A stretch of DNA of 64,000 nucleotides from an uncultured Halomicronema sp. (GCA_937899725.1 CALCCA010000089.1:1-64000); one strand, 5' to 3'; counted from the stretch's first letter, positions 9,280 to 18,923 are shown. The notes: generated by a model from the letters alone, not told the origin. Program-made: numbers and translations.

Positions 9280-9862
9280 GATGAGTGGCCTCTTTGAAAG
9301 TTTAATCCAACTAGCCAGCGCTCACAGAGGCGGCCATCTTGGCCTTACAGTAGTCAATTTTGATACTGAAGCAGGGCTTTTTCACAAAAATAAATTTTAC
9401 GCAAAAGTGAATTCAGCCGGTTTTCGCCTCTAAATTGATTGATTTATCAGCAAAAAGATGGTGATCATTTTTTTTCGTATCGACTTAGTTCAGAAGATTG
9501 ATCAGCAGCATTGGTTTTTATGATGCTAGTTAAACCAGTCATGAGCGGCGATCGCCCACTTAATCTAGAACAACTGTTGGGTCATAGCGCTATTGAGAGC
9601 TGAGAAGATTTGCTGTCCAAGCTCGCAGCGATGCGGCAGGTAGCCGCATCGTCTGTCATTAAACCTCGAAAGCTCATCCTGCTCCCTTTAAAACCACTCA
9701 ATTCTGGCGTCTCACTATCTGCTTCGGAGAATGATTGACATCGAGTTTACTCAATTGAGTATATAGACATTAATACAAGCATATTCAATACTGTCAAAAC
9801 CTAGTTGCGTATCCTATACCAATATTTTTTAATAGGTTCATAAACTCTGTTGAGCACTACCA
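9280..9862. other. 583-bp intergenic region with a hairpin and a possible promoter
   Basis: No gene is seen. A perfect 9-bp stem, CGATGCGGC (9629-9637) with GCCGCATCG (9643-9651), closes a 5-nt loop. Further right, TTGACA (9735-9740) and TATATA (9760-9765) could be a promoter with a long 19-nt spacer. The perfect palindrome ACTCAATTGAGT (9749-9760) lies between them. This would drive the gene at 9863. Confidence 0.4.
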
Positions 9863-10558
9863 ATGATTCCTGAAGGTCATCATCTTGAGACACGCTTAAA
9901 AAAAGATAAATCCTCTGCACCAAAACGCGGCCCAGGCGTAATTGTCTTACGCACAATCGCTGTAAGCGTTTCTGTACCTTTAACTTTTACACTCGTGGAT
10001 ACACTCCTGGGCTTTGATCCTGAAATCAATGTAGGCGTTCAAGAAAGATCGCCAGAAGGGGTGACAGCCAGACCGGACGTGCTTTCTAGAGAAGAATTTA
10101 TAACAATTGGAGACTCTGTTCCGAATTCGAGCGAAGAGTCTGCAACGTCTGAAGATTCCATTCTTGACATTGACGAAAATTCCGGGAGTTCTGAAAATCT
10201 TGATGCTGGCTCTAATCAAGAATCTGAGCCAGAAAGGCCTTTGGCAGAGTCTGACTCAGATGAGAGATCATCAGAAAATTCAAGGGAGCATTGGGTGCAA
10301 ATCCCTCGATACTGCAATGGACTCTATGCTGGAAGTGCAAATTTCCGAGCTTCTCCGTCACTCTTACCGTCGGAGATTAAGGGCGTTGTCATCGTGGGTC
10401 AATGGGTTTCACTCACAGGGCAGACGGCCTACGGTGACGGAATACTTTGGTATGAATCCGTTAATCAAACAGCTTTAAATGCTTCTGCTGAGCCAGAGGC
10501 TCGAAATCAGCTCAATGCTGGTCAACCTGGATGGCTAGCAGCTTGCTTTGTTGGTTAA
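9863..10558 (+). CDS. single-span membrane protein with acidic linker and SH3-like domain
   Basis: 231 aa. A basic N-terminus is followed by one hydrophobic helix (about 27-48) and a long Ser/Glu/Asp-rich disordered linker (about 60-140). The C-terminal domain, from YCNGLYAGSANFRASPS to QPGWLAACFVG, has the look of a bacterial SH3 (SH3b) domain: RASPS, a strand with VVIVGQWVSLTG, and a closing GWLAACFV. Such domains often bind peptidoglycan or ligands outside the membrane. The topology would put the SH3 domain in the periplasm. No enzyme motif is seen. Confidence 0.65.
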   Translation: MIPEGHHLETRLKKDKSSAPKRGPGVIVLRTIAVSVSVPLTFTLVDTLLGFDPEINVGVQERSPEGVTARPDVLSREEFITIGDSVPNSSEESATSEDSILDIDENSGSSENLDAGSNQESEPERPLAESDSDERSSENSREHWVQIPRYCNGLYAGSANFRASPSLLPSEIKGVVIVGQWVSLTGQTAYGDGILWYESVNQTALNASAEPEARNQLNAGQPGWLAACFVG

Positions 10559-10731
10559 ACGTTGGCACTGAGACAAAAATAGTTTCCGTCGTAATTCTCT
10601 AAATTACCTAACCCTAAAGAGTCACTCAAAAACAGCTTTCTCTATGAATTGGTGGTGGCGGCTTAATTGTGTCGGTAAACGATCTCTGCTCAGAACTTAG
10701 ACCACCGATGCCAAGACGAGTGACGACAACG

Positions 10732-11295
10732 CTAAGACGGCACCTCTAGCGGTAGGCGTTGGTGGCAAGTCCAGGAGCGATCGGGGTGTTGTTGATAGAA
10801 CCGGAGTTCCCACGTGACCGTCGCTTGAGCGTCAATCAAATCCGCAGCCAGTGATTTGAGGCACTCAGCCTGCTCTGGCGCAAAGCCATAGGCCAGACTC
10901 AAATGCAGCCAGTCTTTGTGGCGCAGGGGCGACTTGCGAGTGGGTGAGGTAGCCGTGCAGACGAAGTCGAGCACCAGCTTTCTCAACCAGTCGGATGAGA
11001 GTTCTAAACCGTACCAATCGGGACGAAAGGTCAGGGTTTGAACTTCGAGCGGTGGGGTCGGCTGCGATCGCCGCAATCGCTTAAGCGATCGCTCAAGCGA
11101 TTGCGTATATCGAGGCCTTGCACTGCTGACATCTTCAAAAAAGCCCGTCAGCGTGCAGTGGGGCATGTAGTCATGGGCGGTATTGGGGCCGCAGAGGTGA
11201 CGACTCTTGTCGAAATACGTATCGAGCTGAGTTGCTAACTCACCCACCGGACAGGCATACACAATGAATCTAGACATTAATGACATCGATCGCAT
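10732..11295 (-). CDS. 2H phosphoesterase superfamily protein
   Basis: 187 aa from the ATG at 11295. An upstream GTG at 11307 and a later ATG at 11277 are alternatives; a GGAGG lies 11 nt before 11295. The two HxT/S motifs that define 2H phosphoesterases are present: PHCTLTGFF (His46, Thr48) and LHLSLAYG (His131, Ser133), about 85 residues apart as in cyclic phosphodiesterases and RNA ligase-like proteins. It probably hydrolyses a 2',3'-cyclic phosphate or related bond; the substrate is not predictable. It stands alone. Confidence 0.8.
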   Translation of the reverse strand: MRSMSLMSRFIVYACPVGELATQLDTYFDKSRHLCGPNTAHDYMPHCTLTGFFEDVSSARPRYTQSLERSLKRLRRSQPTPPLEVQTLTFRPDWYGLELSSDWLRKLVLDFVCTATSPTRKSPLRHKDWLHLSLAYGFAPEQAECLKSLAADLIDAQATVTWELRFYQQHPDRSWTCHQRLPLEVPS

Positions 11296-11776
11296 CGGAG
11301 GGGTCACCTCCGCCTAGCAGCAGGTCGTCATGTTCACAAATCGCCTAGTAGACTGCGGCACCCGAGGCAAACTGAAAGACGAGACAGGGCATCAATGTCA
11401 CCCCACAATCCTCAACAGCTCAGGAAACCATGCCCGTATCACAGAGGCAGTGCCGTTATGCTCAATCCCAGTCTCCCTCAGGCGGGGGCAGCTGTTGGTT
11501 AGAACGGTCTTAGCCTGAACTGTTGCTTGGCTGAGAGGCGATTGCACCACCCCGTTAGCTCAAAATGCGAATCATTGTTGAGCCCAATTAAGGTCGAATA
11601 GTCCCTGACCAAAGCATATGGGAGGCGGTCTATGGTGCTATTAACGCGGGTTTATGGGGGTATTAACCGACTGCAGCAAGTGACGTCGTCCCTCACCAGC
11701 CGAGCGACCTCGCAGTCAGCGAGGGGCGAGCAGCCGAATGCCCGCAGTCGCTGCGGTGGCATGATTGCCTGTTGAC
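11296..11776. other. 480-bp intergenic region, no gene seen
   Basis: Short frames on the plus strand have no recognisable content and poor composition. I see no terminator with a U-tract for the neighbouring genes. Confidence 0.45.
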
Positions 11777-12847
11777 CTATTGAATGCTCAGGTTTTTGCT
11801 GAGGTTGGAATACTCGGTCACCAGGCCCCGTCGAAACGTTACAGTGCTGCCTTCAAAGCTGAAGATTTCTTCGCAGCTGTTGTCTACCCGGTTCACCGCG
11901 GTGGGTGTCGTTTGCTCAGCTTGCAAAACTGCCGTGCGGTTAGAGCCCAAGCCCCACGTCGAGGTCACGTCACCGCTGCCGACCGCTGGCATCATTGACA
12001 CTTTTAAGTCGCCCAGCGGGTTGGTGTAGCCCACCACCCGATTATTCACCAGTTCGATGAGACTCTCGTTGTAGTGCAGCGTCACAGCATCTTGAGAGGT
12101 GCTCGTGCGGGTAGGAGTCCCCTGCGCTTGAAACACGTCTTCTTGAGTAGACCCTAAGGTCCACGTATTGGCCCGAGGCTGCACCGACAGCGCCACCTGT
12201 TCATCGCCTAACACGGTGAGATTGCGATCGAAGTCGCTGTAGTCCACAACGTAGCCGTTCTTCAGCTCAACGGTGCTGTTGCCGTAATACATCACCTCTT
12301 TGCAGGTCGTGCTGTGCTGATTAACGCGAACAGGCATGCCTTGAATTTTGAGCACCAACTCGCGATCAGAACCAATCGTCCAATAGGATTGCGCGTTGGG
12401 TTGGCTCGCCACACGAGAATCAACATTACTCTGGGCGTACTTGAGATTGCGATCGTATTCGACCAGCTTTTGTTGGGCCACGTCGTAATTAGGATGCGAC
12501 GGTGAGACCGCCTTCATACTGCTAATCGCTTGCTGCCAGAGGATCGCCACCTGGCTCCAGTCTTCTTTGAACTCAGCAGTTTGCGTCAATTCTGCGGCGC
12601 TCATGGCCTGGTTAAACGCTTGCCGGAAGGGGTCGTCTGCGACTAGGGACGGCTGTCGTTCTCCCAGCCGGAGCTGCAGCGCCGGCAACAGCTGCAAGGC
12701 CCCCACGGTGAGCCCGACTCCCAGGGTGAGCCCTAAAAGCGTCCACAGCAGTTGGTTGCGGCGGGTAGTGCCCTGACGCTTCAGCTCGAAGGTATAGAGC
12801 GGTTGAGACTGATAGCCTTCGAGCTCTGGATGGCGTTCATTCGGCAT
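11777..12847 (-). CDS. membrane-anchored protein with three W-[TG]-x-G-S repeats
   Basis: 356 aa. A single transmembrane helix (about 33-55) is followed by a predicted extracytoplasmic part. After a helical region (70-145) come three copies of a unit of about 70 residues that start at Trp156 (WTIGSDRELVLKIQGMP), Trp229 (WTLGSTQEDVFQAQGTP) and Trp298 (WGLGSNRTAVLQAEQTTP). Each ends in a strand rich in V/Y and a YS or YT turn. This repeat is common in cyanobacterial hypothetical proteins and resembles the small beta-alpha modules of the SmpA/BamE type; function unknown. ATG at 12847. Confidence 0.65.
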   Translation of the reverse strand: MPNERHPELEGYQSQPLYTFELKRQGTTRRNQLLWTLLGLTLGVGLTVGALQLLPALQLRLGERQPSLVADDPFRQAFNQAMSAAELTQTAEFKEDWSQVAILWQQAISSMKAVSPSHPNYDVAQQKLVEYDRNLKYAQSNVDSRVASQPNAQSYWTIGSDRELVLKIQGMPVRVNQHSTTCKEVMYYGNSTVELKNGYVVDYSDFDRNLTVLGDEQVALSVQPRANTWTLGSTQEDVFQAQGTPTRTSTSQDAVTLHYNESLIELVNNRVVGYTNPLGDLKVSMMPAVGSGDVTSTWGLGSNRTAVLQAEQTTPTAVNRVDNSCEEIFSFEGSTVTFRRGLVTEYSNLSKNLSIQ

Positions 12848-13562
12848 AGGGGTGAAGGGAGATGGGGCAAGGTGTAGATGTATTGACTGATGGGGACAAG
12901 CTCAGGAGCCAGTCTCACCGCATCGATAAAGCCTCCAAACATCTTAACTGCGCCCAATTAAGGTAGCCAAGGATATGTAAATTCCCCAGTAGATCAGCCG
13001 GGGAAAATGAAAATTTAGTGAACCCAACGCGCTCCCTCCGGCCATTAACGTCAGCAGGGCAGAACGTAACTCAGCGTCTATGACCGGCGGCGATCGCCCT
13101 TATTCCAGCGACTAGCTGTGCTGCTGGCAACGCCCATATCACCCTCTCGGCAAGCAACTGAGGCTCCATCAAGCTCTGACTCTCGGGGCTGAGACGGGCT
13201 CATTTTGATTGAGTATGAGCCATGGACTGCCCGACACCATCGCAACTCGCAATAAGTGCGATCGCCAGAGACACATCAACTTTTATTTACATTGATCTGG
13301 TCATGTATTGACCAAAAGCCCGATGCAGCCAGGTCCAACAACGAAATTACGTAAAATCTAATTTTCTTACCGAAAAATACTGATCAATCGACAAAGGACT
13401 ATGAATTTCTTGTGAATTGAGCCTCATTTACGAGGCTCCGAGGAAACCCCTAGACTATGCTAGCCGTCAGTTAGAGATGTCTGTGTTTCTTTGGATGTGT
13501 ATCTTCCGATCAGGTTTTTCCGAACCTGATTGCGTTTGTCAAGCGTCACGGTAGCGATCACT
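12848..13562. other. 700-bp intergenic region with one hairpin
   Basis: No gene is seen. A perfect stem, GAGCCTC (13419-13425) with GAGGCTC (13432-13438), has no U-tract after it. The rest holds several HIP1-like GCGATCGC sites and AT-rich sequence that may carry the promoter of the gene at 13563. Confidence 0.5.
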
Positions 13563-14153
13563 ATGCCGAGATATTGGTTTTTGTTAAGTGCCTTTGTGTT
13601 GTCAGGTCTATCTGTCGTAACAGTGCGGCTTGGCGTGGGCCAAAAAGACGCCACCTTACAGTCTTTGGTGTCTCACCCTAAGGTGATCGTGTCTCCCTTG
13701 ATTCCCCTTGAGGGACGAGTTGACGATATTTACACCGTTAAAGGGAGATGGACTTTGCAACCCTACAAGCCAACTGTGCGGATGCGGCAACCGAGCTTTA
13801 GACAGCGGGTTCGTCTCATACACCACAAGCTGGCCGCCCAAGATGCGATCGCCCAAGCCCAATCGCCATTGTCGGCAGATGCGCCGTTAACCGATATCCC
13901 GTCGTTTATTGCTCGATTTTCTGACAGTTTGGCGCGGGTCAGCGACCTCGGCAAAGAGTTGCTAGTTGTGGTGCCTGGTGGCATCAGAGGGATAACTTTT
14001 CACGACTATGATTTAGAGAATTCCTGGTACGACGACGGTCGCAATCTGCCTAGCGATTGGCAGTACTTCGACGAGCCAGCCATTGAAATGCTGACGAGCT
14101 TCCGTCGCACCATTTGGAGTGACATCAATGAACCTGAGGACATCGCCCCGTAG
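13563..14153 (+). CDS. hypothetical secreted or membrane-anchored protein
   Basis: 196 aa from the ATG at 13563; an in-frame TTG lies 33 nt upstream. The N-terminus MPRYWFLLSAFVLSGLSVV is a signal peptide or membrane anchor. The rest is mixed polar sequence without a domain I recognise. It has a C-terminal acidic stretch around DYDLENSWYDDGRNLPSDW and a helical segment near FIARFSDSLARVSDLGKEL. No neighbours share its strand closely, so the context gives no function. Confidence 0.55.
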   Translation: MPRYWFLLSAFVLSGLSVVTVRLGVGQKDATLQSLVSHPKVIVSPLIPLEGRVDDIYTVKGRWTLQPYKPTVRMRQPSFRQRVRLIHHKLAAQDAIAQAQSPLSADAPLTDIPSFIARFSDSLARVSDLGKELLVVVPGGIRGITFHDYDLENSWYDDGRNLPSDWQYFDEPAIEMLTSFRRTIWSDINEPEDIAP

Positions 14154-14371
14154 TCTGATGGTCTCGCAGTGACCTTTAGCGGTCAATATGGGCTCGAAGA
14201 TTCTGATGCAGCTGGGTGGTAAGGCTCCAAAAACGCCAGTTTGAGGAAGCATCTGACACCGTGATAAGGCTGAGATTATAGGCTGATCAGCACGGTGAAT
14301 CATGGCAACAAAACGCCGCTTCGTCTGCTCGCACGCTCATAACCGAGTCAGTAGGTAGACATCCATAAACG

Positions 14372-14429
14372 ATGCTGTCGGGTGCTGTTAGGCGTAGCCG
14401 CAACGCACCACCCGGCAAGGCTTTAATGT
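14372..14429 (+). repeat. 58-bp stem-loop repeat, family C, copy 1
   Basis: Starts ATGCTGTCGGGTGC and ends AAGGCTTTAATGT; it aligns to 43864-43921 over 58 bp without gaps. The outer stem TGTCGGGT with ACCCGGCA differs from copy 2 (TGTAGAGT with ACTCTACA) by changes that keep pairing. The structure, not just the sequence, therefore appears to be maintained. The centre reads GTTAGGCGTAGCC, a form seen in many cyanobacterial intergenic repeats. Confidence 0.6.
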
Positions 14430-14770
14430 TGACGCTATCGCTAACACTTCATTAGGAGTATCGCGATCGCGTCATCAGCCATGGCCCTGAGGAATACCCT
14501 GGGCTCCCTGCCTCGCGGCAAAGATTCCCCCTGACGGGATCGAGCATCGCGATCACGCCATGAAGCCTGGAGAGCATTGTGGCTAGCTTTATCGACATAG
14601 CCACTGCCACCACAACGATGGCTGCGATGAAGAAATTCTTCGTCAACCGCCTTAAATATTATCCTGACGGCCTGTATTGGGGGATGATGAAGGCTAGCAC
14701 CGCTTTTCGCCTCCATTGAGGAAGCGTGAGCCGGTACGTTGCCGCATCGAGCAGGGCGCAGAGAGGCTGT

Positions 14771-14813
14771 TTGATTATCGATTTTTATCAATGATAAACA
14801 AATCACAAATTGA
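14771..14813. promoter_or_regulatory. possible LysR-type operator upstream of ndhF3
   Basis: TTGAT (14771-14775) and ATCAA (14787-14791) form an inverted pair with an 11-nt spacer, the T-N11-A pattern of LysR-type regulators. A further ATTGA lies at 14809-14813, with ATCAAT overlapping the first pair. Cyanobacterial ndhF3 operons are known to be controlled by the LysR repressor NdhR/CcmR. The match here is by pattern only and the distance to the start codon is large. Confidence 0.25.
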
Positions 14814-15027
14814 CTCAAGCCAATTCACCCCTAGACGAACGTAGATCCCTGCCGGTACACTGAATAACACATAGACTTAATTCAATCCAAAGTCAGTCCG
14901 CATAGATTTACGCCTGGAATTTTAGTTTGATCGGCGAGGTCAAAATTTCGAGCGATCGCACTGGGGAACTTGCCTTTGACTGAGTTGGGTCACGCCGATT
15001 GCCCCTCTGAGCTGACATCAGAACCCC

Positions 15028-16893
15028 ATGATTACTGAAACGAGTTGGCTGATACCGCTTTATCCCCTAATGGGGGCCTTGCTAACGATTCCCTGGTCGC
15101 CGGCCTTGATTCGCCGCACGGGACCACGACCCGCTGGCTACCTCAACATTGCCACCACCTTGATGGCGTTTATCCATAGCTTGTTGGCCTTCAATGCGTT
15201 ATGGGGTAAATCGTCCGATCAGTTTTTCTTCGTGCCGTGGCTGCAGGTCGCGGATCTGAACTTAACCATTCCCCTGGAGGTGTCAGCAATCACCGTTGGG
15301 GCTTGCATCCTTATCACGGGGCTCAACTTACTGGCGCAGATTTATGCCGTGGGCTATCTAGAGATGGATTGGGGTTGGGGGCGATTTTTTGCTTTCATGG
15401 CCTTTTTTGAAGCGGGTATGTGTGCACTGGTGCTCTGCAACTCGTTGTTCTTTGCCTACATGCTGCTAGAGGTTCTGACACTCGGCACTTACCTATTGGT
15501 GGGATTTTGGTACAACCAGTCACTGGTGGTGACTGGCGCGCGCGATGCCTTTTTAACCAAGCGAGTGGGCGATTTGGTGTTGTTGATGGGGGTGTTGGCG
15601 ATTTATCCCCTGGCCCATACTTGGGATTTTCGAGAACTTGCGGCTTGGGCCACCACGGCTAATGCTGATCCGAGGTTGCTGACGCTGTTAGGCATTGGGT
15701 TGATTGCGGGGCCGATGAGTAAGTGTGCTCAGTTTCCCCTGCATCTGTGGCTGGACGAGGCAATGGAAGGGCCACTGCCCAGCACAATCTTGCGGAACTC
15801 GGTCGTGGTGGCGGTGGGAGCTTGGGTGCTATTTAAAATTGAGCCCGTGTTGGCACTGTCACCGACGGTGCTCACAGTTACCACGGCTGTGGGGGCGATC
15901 ACGGCGCTGGGCGGGGCGTTGATTGCGGCCGCGCAAATTGACCTCAAGCGCAGCCTGTCTTATCTCTCTAGCGTTTACATGGGCTTGGTCTTTATTGCGA
16001 TCGGGGCTCAGCAGCCAGAAACTGCTTTGCTGATGGTGCTGACCTACGCCCTGGCGATGGCAGTTTTGGTCATGGGGGCGGGCTCCATCATTATTAATGT
16101 CATTACTCAAGACGTGACTCAAATGGGTGGGCTTTGGGGTCGCCGCCCCGTCACCGGCATGGCGATGTTGACGGGAGCCTTAGCGCTGGTCGCCCTGCCG
16201 CCACTGGGCGGCTTTTGGTCCATGCTGAAGCTGGTTACCGGCCTCTGGCTCGATCATCGGCTGATTTTAGTCATCCTCGTGTTGACCGTCAATTGGACGG
16301 TGGCCTTTGGCTTAGCGCGGGTCTTTGGCCTGATCTTTGCAGGCGAACAGCAACAGATGACGATACGAGCGCCGGAGCCCATCTGGCTCATGGTGATGCC
16401 GATGGCGATCACGACGGGAATAACGCTGCATCTGCCGCTGATTTTGAGTGCGTTGGGTCTCTTGCCGAGTTGGGCAACGCTGAACAAAGACATGGGGGTG
16501 GCCCTAATCTGGTCGAGCATTCTTGGGTTTGCCGTGGGCACGGCGCTGTATATCACGCCGCGGGTGACCAATCCGGAGAAGCTCGTGCCGACTGGGTTAC
16601 AAAATCTGTTTGCCTTCGATTTCTACACGCCGCGCTTGTATCGCGCCAGCGTAGTGTTTGGTGTCGATATGCTGTCTCGGATTACGGACTGGCTCGATCG
16701 CTATTTGGTCGATGGGGCCGTCAACCTAGTGGGATTGGCATCGGTGTTTAGTGGTGAAGCGCTGAAATACAACAACAGCGGGCGGCTGCAGTTTTACGTC
16801 TTGACCATTTCGTTTTGCGTGGCGGTCATCAGCATCATCATGAGTTGGCAATACCTCCCCGGTGTCTTTACCGCCATGCTGTCTGGGCTTTGA
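15028..16893 (+). CDS. ndhF3: NDH-1 subunit NdhF3 (inducible CO2-uptake complex)
   Basis: 621 aa, a polytopic protein of the NuoL/NdhF antiporter-like family. It has many membrane helices and the proton-path motifs MLLEVLTLGTYLLVGFW, FLTKRVGDLVLLMG and GPMSKCAQFPLHLWLDEAME, plus a C-terminal long-helix region ending in a final membrane segment. Its length fits NdhF3 or NdhF4 rather than the longer NdhF1. The neighbours ndhD3, cupA and cupS place it in the low-CO2-inducible NDH-1MS complex of the thylakoid membrane, which couples electron and proton transport to CO2 hydration. ATG at 15028. The ndhD3 gene follows after 68 nt. Confidence 0.93.
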   Translation: MITETSWLIPLYPLMGALLTIPWSPALIRRTGPRPAGYLNIATTLMAFIHSLLAFNALWGKSSDQFFFVPWLQVADLNLTIPLEVSAITVGACILITGLNLLAQIYAVGYLEMDWGWGRFFAFMAFFEAGMCALVLCNSLFFAYMLLEVLTLGTYLLVGFWYNQSLVVTGARDAFLTKRVGDLVLLMGVLAIYPLAHTWDFRELAAWATTANADPRLLTLLGIGLIAGPMSKCAQFPLHLWLDEAMEGPLPSTILRNSVVVAVGAWVLFKIEPVLALSPTVLTVTTAVGAITALGGALIAAAQIDLKRSLSYLSSVYMGLVFIAIGAQQPETALLMVLTYALAMAVLVMGAGSIIINVITQDVTQMGGLWGRRPVTGMAMLTGALALVALPPLGGFWSMLKLVTGLWLDHRLILVILVLTVNWTVAFGLARVFGLIFAGEQQQMTIRAPEPIWLMVMPMAITTGITLHLPLILSALGLLPSWATLNKDMGVALIWSSILGFAVGTALYITPRVTNPEKLVPTGLQNLFAFDFYTPRLYRASVVFGVDMLSRITDWLDRYLVDGAVNLVGLASVFSGEALKYNNSGRLQFYVLTISFCVAVISIIMSWQYLPGVFTAMLSGL

Positions 16894-16961
16894 AGATAGG
16901 CAGTTTCCCGATTTGAACGACGACGCAGTTAGTTGATGGCTCTTTTATCTGGCTTACGATC

Positions 16962-18503
16962 ATGTTGAGTGTTCTGATTTGGCTCCCAATTATTGTGGCG
17001 CTGCCCTTGGCCTTTTTGCCCCAGGTGACGGCCAAGCAGGCGCGGGCGATCGCCCTGTCCACCGCTGGCTTCAGCGTGCTTTGGAGCGCCTGGCTGTTTA
17101 CCCAGTTTGACCTGAGCAATCCGGGCTTTCAGTTTCGCGAGTTTTTGCCCTGGCTGCCGCTATTGGGGCTGAATTACGACTTGGGGCTGGATGGTCTCTC
17201 CCTCTTGATGGTGGCCCTCAACAGCCTAATCACCTGGATGGCGCTATGGAGCAGCCGCAGTGAGATGGAGCGCCCCAAACTGTTTTATGGGCTGATGTTG
17301 CTGGTCAATGGCGGGGTGGCCGGGGCGTTTCTAGCACAAAACCTGCTGCTATTTTTCCTACTGTATGAAATTGAGCTAGTCCCCCTCTATTTATTAGTCG
17401 CGATTTGGGGTGGGCAGCGGCGCACCTACGCCGCGACGAAGTTTTTGCTATATACCGCCGTGTCGGGGGCGCTGATGCTGGCCAGCTTCTTGGCTACTGT
17501 CTGGCTCACCCAGCAGACTGATTTTGCCTATACCCCAGCCTTGGGGCAAACGCTGCCGATGACGGGGCAGCTGATTTTGCTGGGCATGATGCTGGTAGCG
17601 TTTGGCATCAAGATTCCGCTGGTGCCGTTTCACACCTGGCTGCCCGATACCTATGTGGCCGCTTCGACCCCCGTGGCCATGATCTTGGGCGGCGTGCTGG
17701 CCAAGTTAGGCACCTACGGTTTGTTTCGGTTTGGACTCGGGATGTTTCCCGATGCTTGGGCAACCTTGTCACCCTATTTAGCGATATGGGCCGCGATCAG
17801 CGTGCTGTATGGGGCCATCACGGCGATCGCCCAAAAAGACATCAAGCGGATGGTGGCCTACAGCTCGATTGGGCACATGGGCTATGTGCTGCTGGGCGGG
17901 GCTTCGCTGACTGATTTGGGCCTCACGGGAGCGGTCAGCCAAATGGTTTCCCACGGTCTAATTTTGGCGATTCTCTTTCACTTAGTGGGGGTGGTCGAGG
18001 CCAAAGTGGGCACTCGCGAGCTAGATGTGCTCAACGGGTTAATGAACCCCGTTCGCGGCCTGCCCCTCACCAGTGCGCTGCTGATTTTAGGCGGCATGGC
18101 CAGCGCGGGCATTCCTGGGCTGATCGGCTTTGTGACTGAGTTTTTGGTCTTTCAGGGCGCCTACAGTATCTTTCCGCTGCCAACGCTGTTGTGTGTCGTC
18201 GGCACGGGCATGACCGCCGTTTACTTCGTCATTTTGCTGAACCGCACCTGCTTTGGCAAACTCGATAACGACCTCGCCTATTTTCCTAAGGTAAAGTTTG
18301 TCGAACGGTTTCCCGCCATTGTGTTGGCGGTGCTCATTTTGTTCTTAGGCGTGCAGCCGACGTGGCTGGTGCGCTGGGGTGAGCCGACGGCGGTGAGTTT
18401 GGTGGCCCAACTGCCACCGCCGCCGCTGGCGATCGCCCCGGTCACCCCCAAGCCGCTGGCCACCGCCCTCTCTGGGGAGGCGCTGGAAGGACCGCTACAG
18501 TAG
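16962..18503 (+). CDS. ndhD3: NDH-1 subunit NdhD3 (inducible CO2-uptake complex)
   Basis: 513 aa, NuoM/NdhD family with about 14 membrane helices. Diagnostic segments are LGLDGLSLLMVALNSL, FLLYEIELVPLYLLVAIWGG (the key Glu) and GIKIPLVPFHTWLPDTYV (key Lys), then KDIKRMVAYSSIGHMGYV. The tail after about residue 470 is proline- and alanine-rich and variable. It works with NdhF3 as a proton-translocating subunit of NDH-1MS. The last 9 nt overlap the end of the Nudix gene on the other strand, so transcription of the two converges. Confidence 0.93.
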   Translation: MLSVLIWLPIIVALPLAFLPQVTAKQARAIALSTAGFSVLWSAWLFTQFDLSNPGFQFREFLPWLPLLGLNYDLGLDGLSLLMVALNSLITWMALWSSRSEMERPKLFYGLMLLVNGGVAGAFLAQNLLLFFLLYEIELVPLYLLVAIWGGQRRTYAATKFLLYTAVSGALMLASFLATVWLTQQTDFAYTPALGQTLPMTGQLILLGMMLVAFGIKIPLVPFHTWLPDTYVAASTPVAMILGGVLAKLGTYGLFRFGLGMFPDAWATLSPYLAIWAAISVLYGAITAIAQKDIKRMVAYSSIGHMGYVLLGGASLTDLGLTGAVSQMVSHGLILAILFHLVGVVEAKVGTRELDVLNGLMNPVRGLPLTSALLILGGMASAGIPGLIGFVTEFLVFQGAYSIFPLPTLLCVVGTGMTAVYFVILLNRTCFGKLDNDLAYFPKVKFVERFPAIVLAVLILFLGVQPTWLVRWGEPTAVSLVAQLPPPPLAIAPVTPKPLATALSGEALEGPLQ

Positions 18504-18923
18504 CTCCCACAGGCCTTTGGGCACTAGGGTAGGCGACCCTTGGCGCAGTGCCTCTAGCGATCGCCAGCGAGCCTTAAAGGTGCGCTTTCCCTCCGTGACC
18601 ACCAGGGTGGATTTTTCATACAGGTGCCCATCGACAAACCGACCGTCATACACAAACACGATTTGGTGGCCGGGTTCTCCTTCGTAAACGTAGATCGATT
18701 CCACAATGCCTAACTGCTTCACATCGACAATGTCAGCCCCCAGCTCTTCGCGCATTTCGCGAATGATGGCGGTGCAACTGTGTTCAGTAAAATCGATGCC
18801 GCCCCCCAGCGGTCGAGCCCACCGTTCACCGGTGACCTTATCGCGGCCTTCTTGCACCAAAATGCGATCGCCCCGCCGCATCAAACAAATGGCGATCGCG
18901 CGAATCCGTGGCTTTTTCGCCAT
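18495..18923 (-). CDS. Nudix hydrolase, antisense within the CO2-uptake cluster
   Basis: 142 aa. The Nudix box is complete: GGGIDFTEHSCTAIIREMRE followed by ELGADI. It contains the G-x5-E-x7-R-E-x-x-E-E-x-G spacing that binds metal and cleaves nucleoside diphosphates linked to another group. The N-terminus RIRAIAICLMRRGDRILVQEG is a typical Nudix first strand. The substrate cannot be deduced. The gene lies between ndhD3 and cupA on the opposite strand, overlaps the ndhD3 end by 9 nt, and starts 90 bp from cupA. Confidence 0.9.
   Translation of the reverse strand: MAKKPRIRAIAICLMRRGDRILVQEGRDKVTGERWARPLGGGIDFTEHSCTAIIREMREELGADIVDVKQLGIVESIYVYEGEPGHQIVFVYDGRFVDGHLYEKSTLVVTEGKRTFKARWRSLEALRQGSPTLVPKGLWELL

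Larger units (their letters stand above)
14154..15027. other. 870-bp region upstream of the CO2-uptake cluster
   Basis: No convincing gene is present. It holds the 58-bp stem-loop repeat at 14372-14429 and, 215-260 bp before ndhF3, a group of TTGAT/ATCAA half-sites (14771-14813). No LysR-type regulator gene is found here, although some cyanobacteria carry ccmR/ndhR beside this operon. Confidence 0.55.

Noticed and set aside
14441-14818. Minus-strand frame of 125 codons upstream of ndhF3
   Set aside because: Composition rich in Arg/His/Ser, no domain, poor start, and it covers repeat and regulatory sequence.
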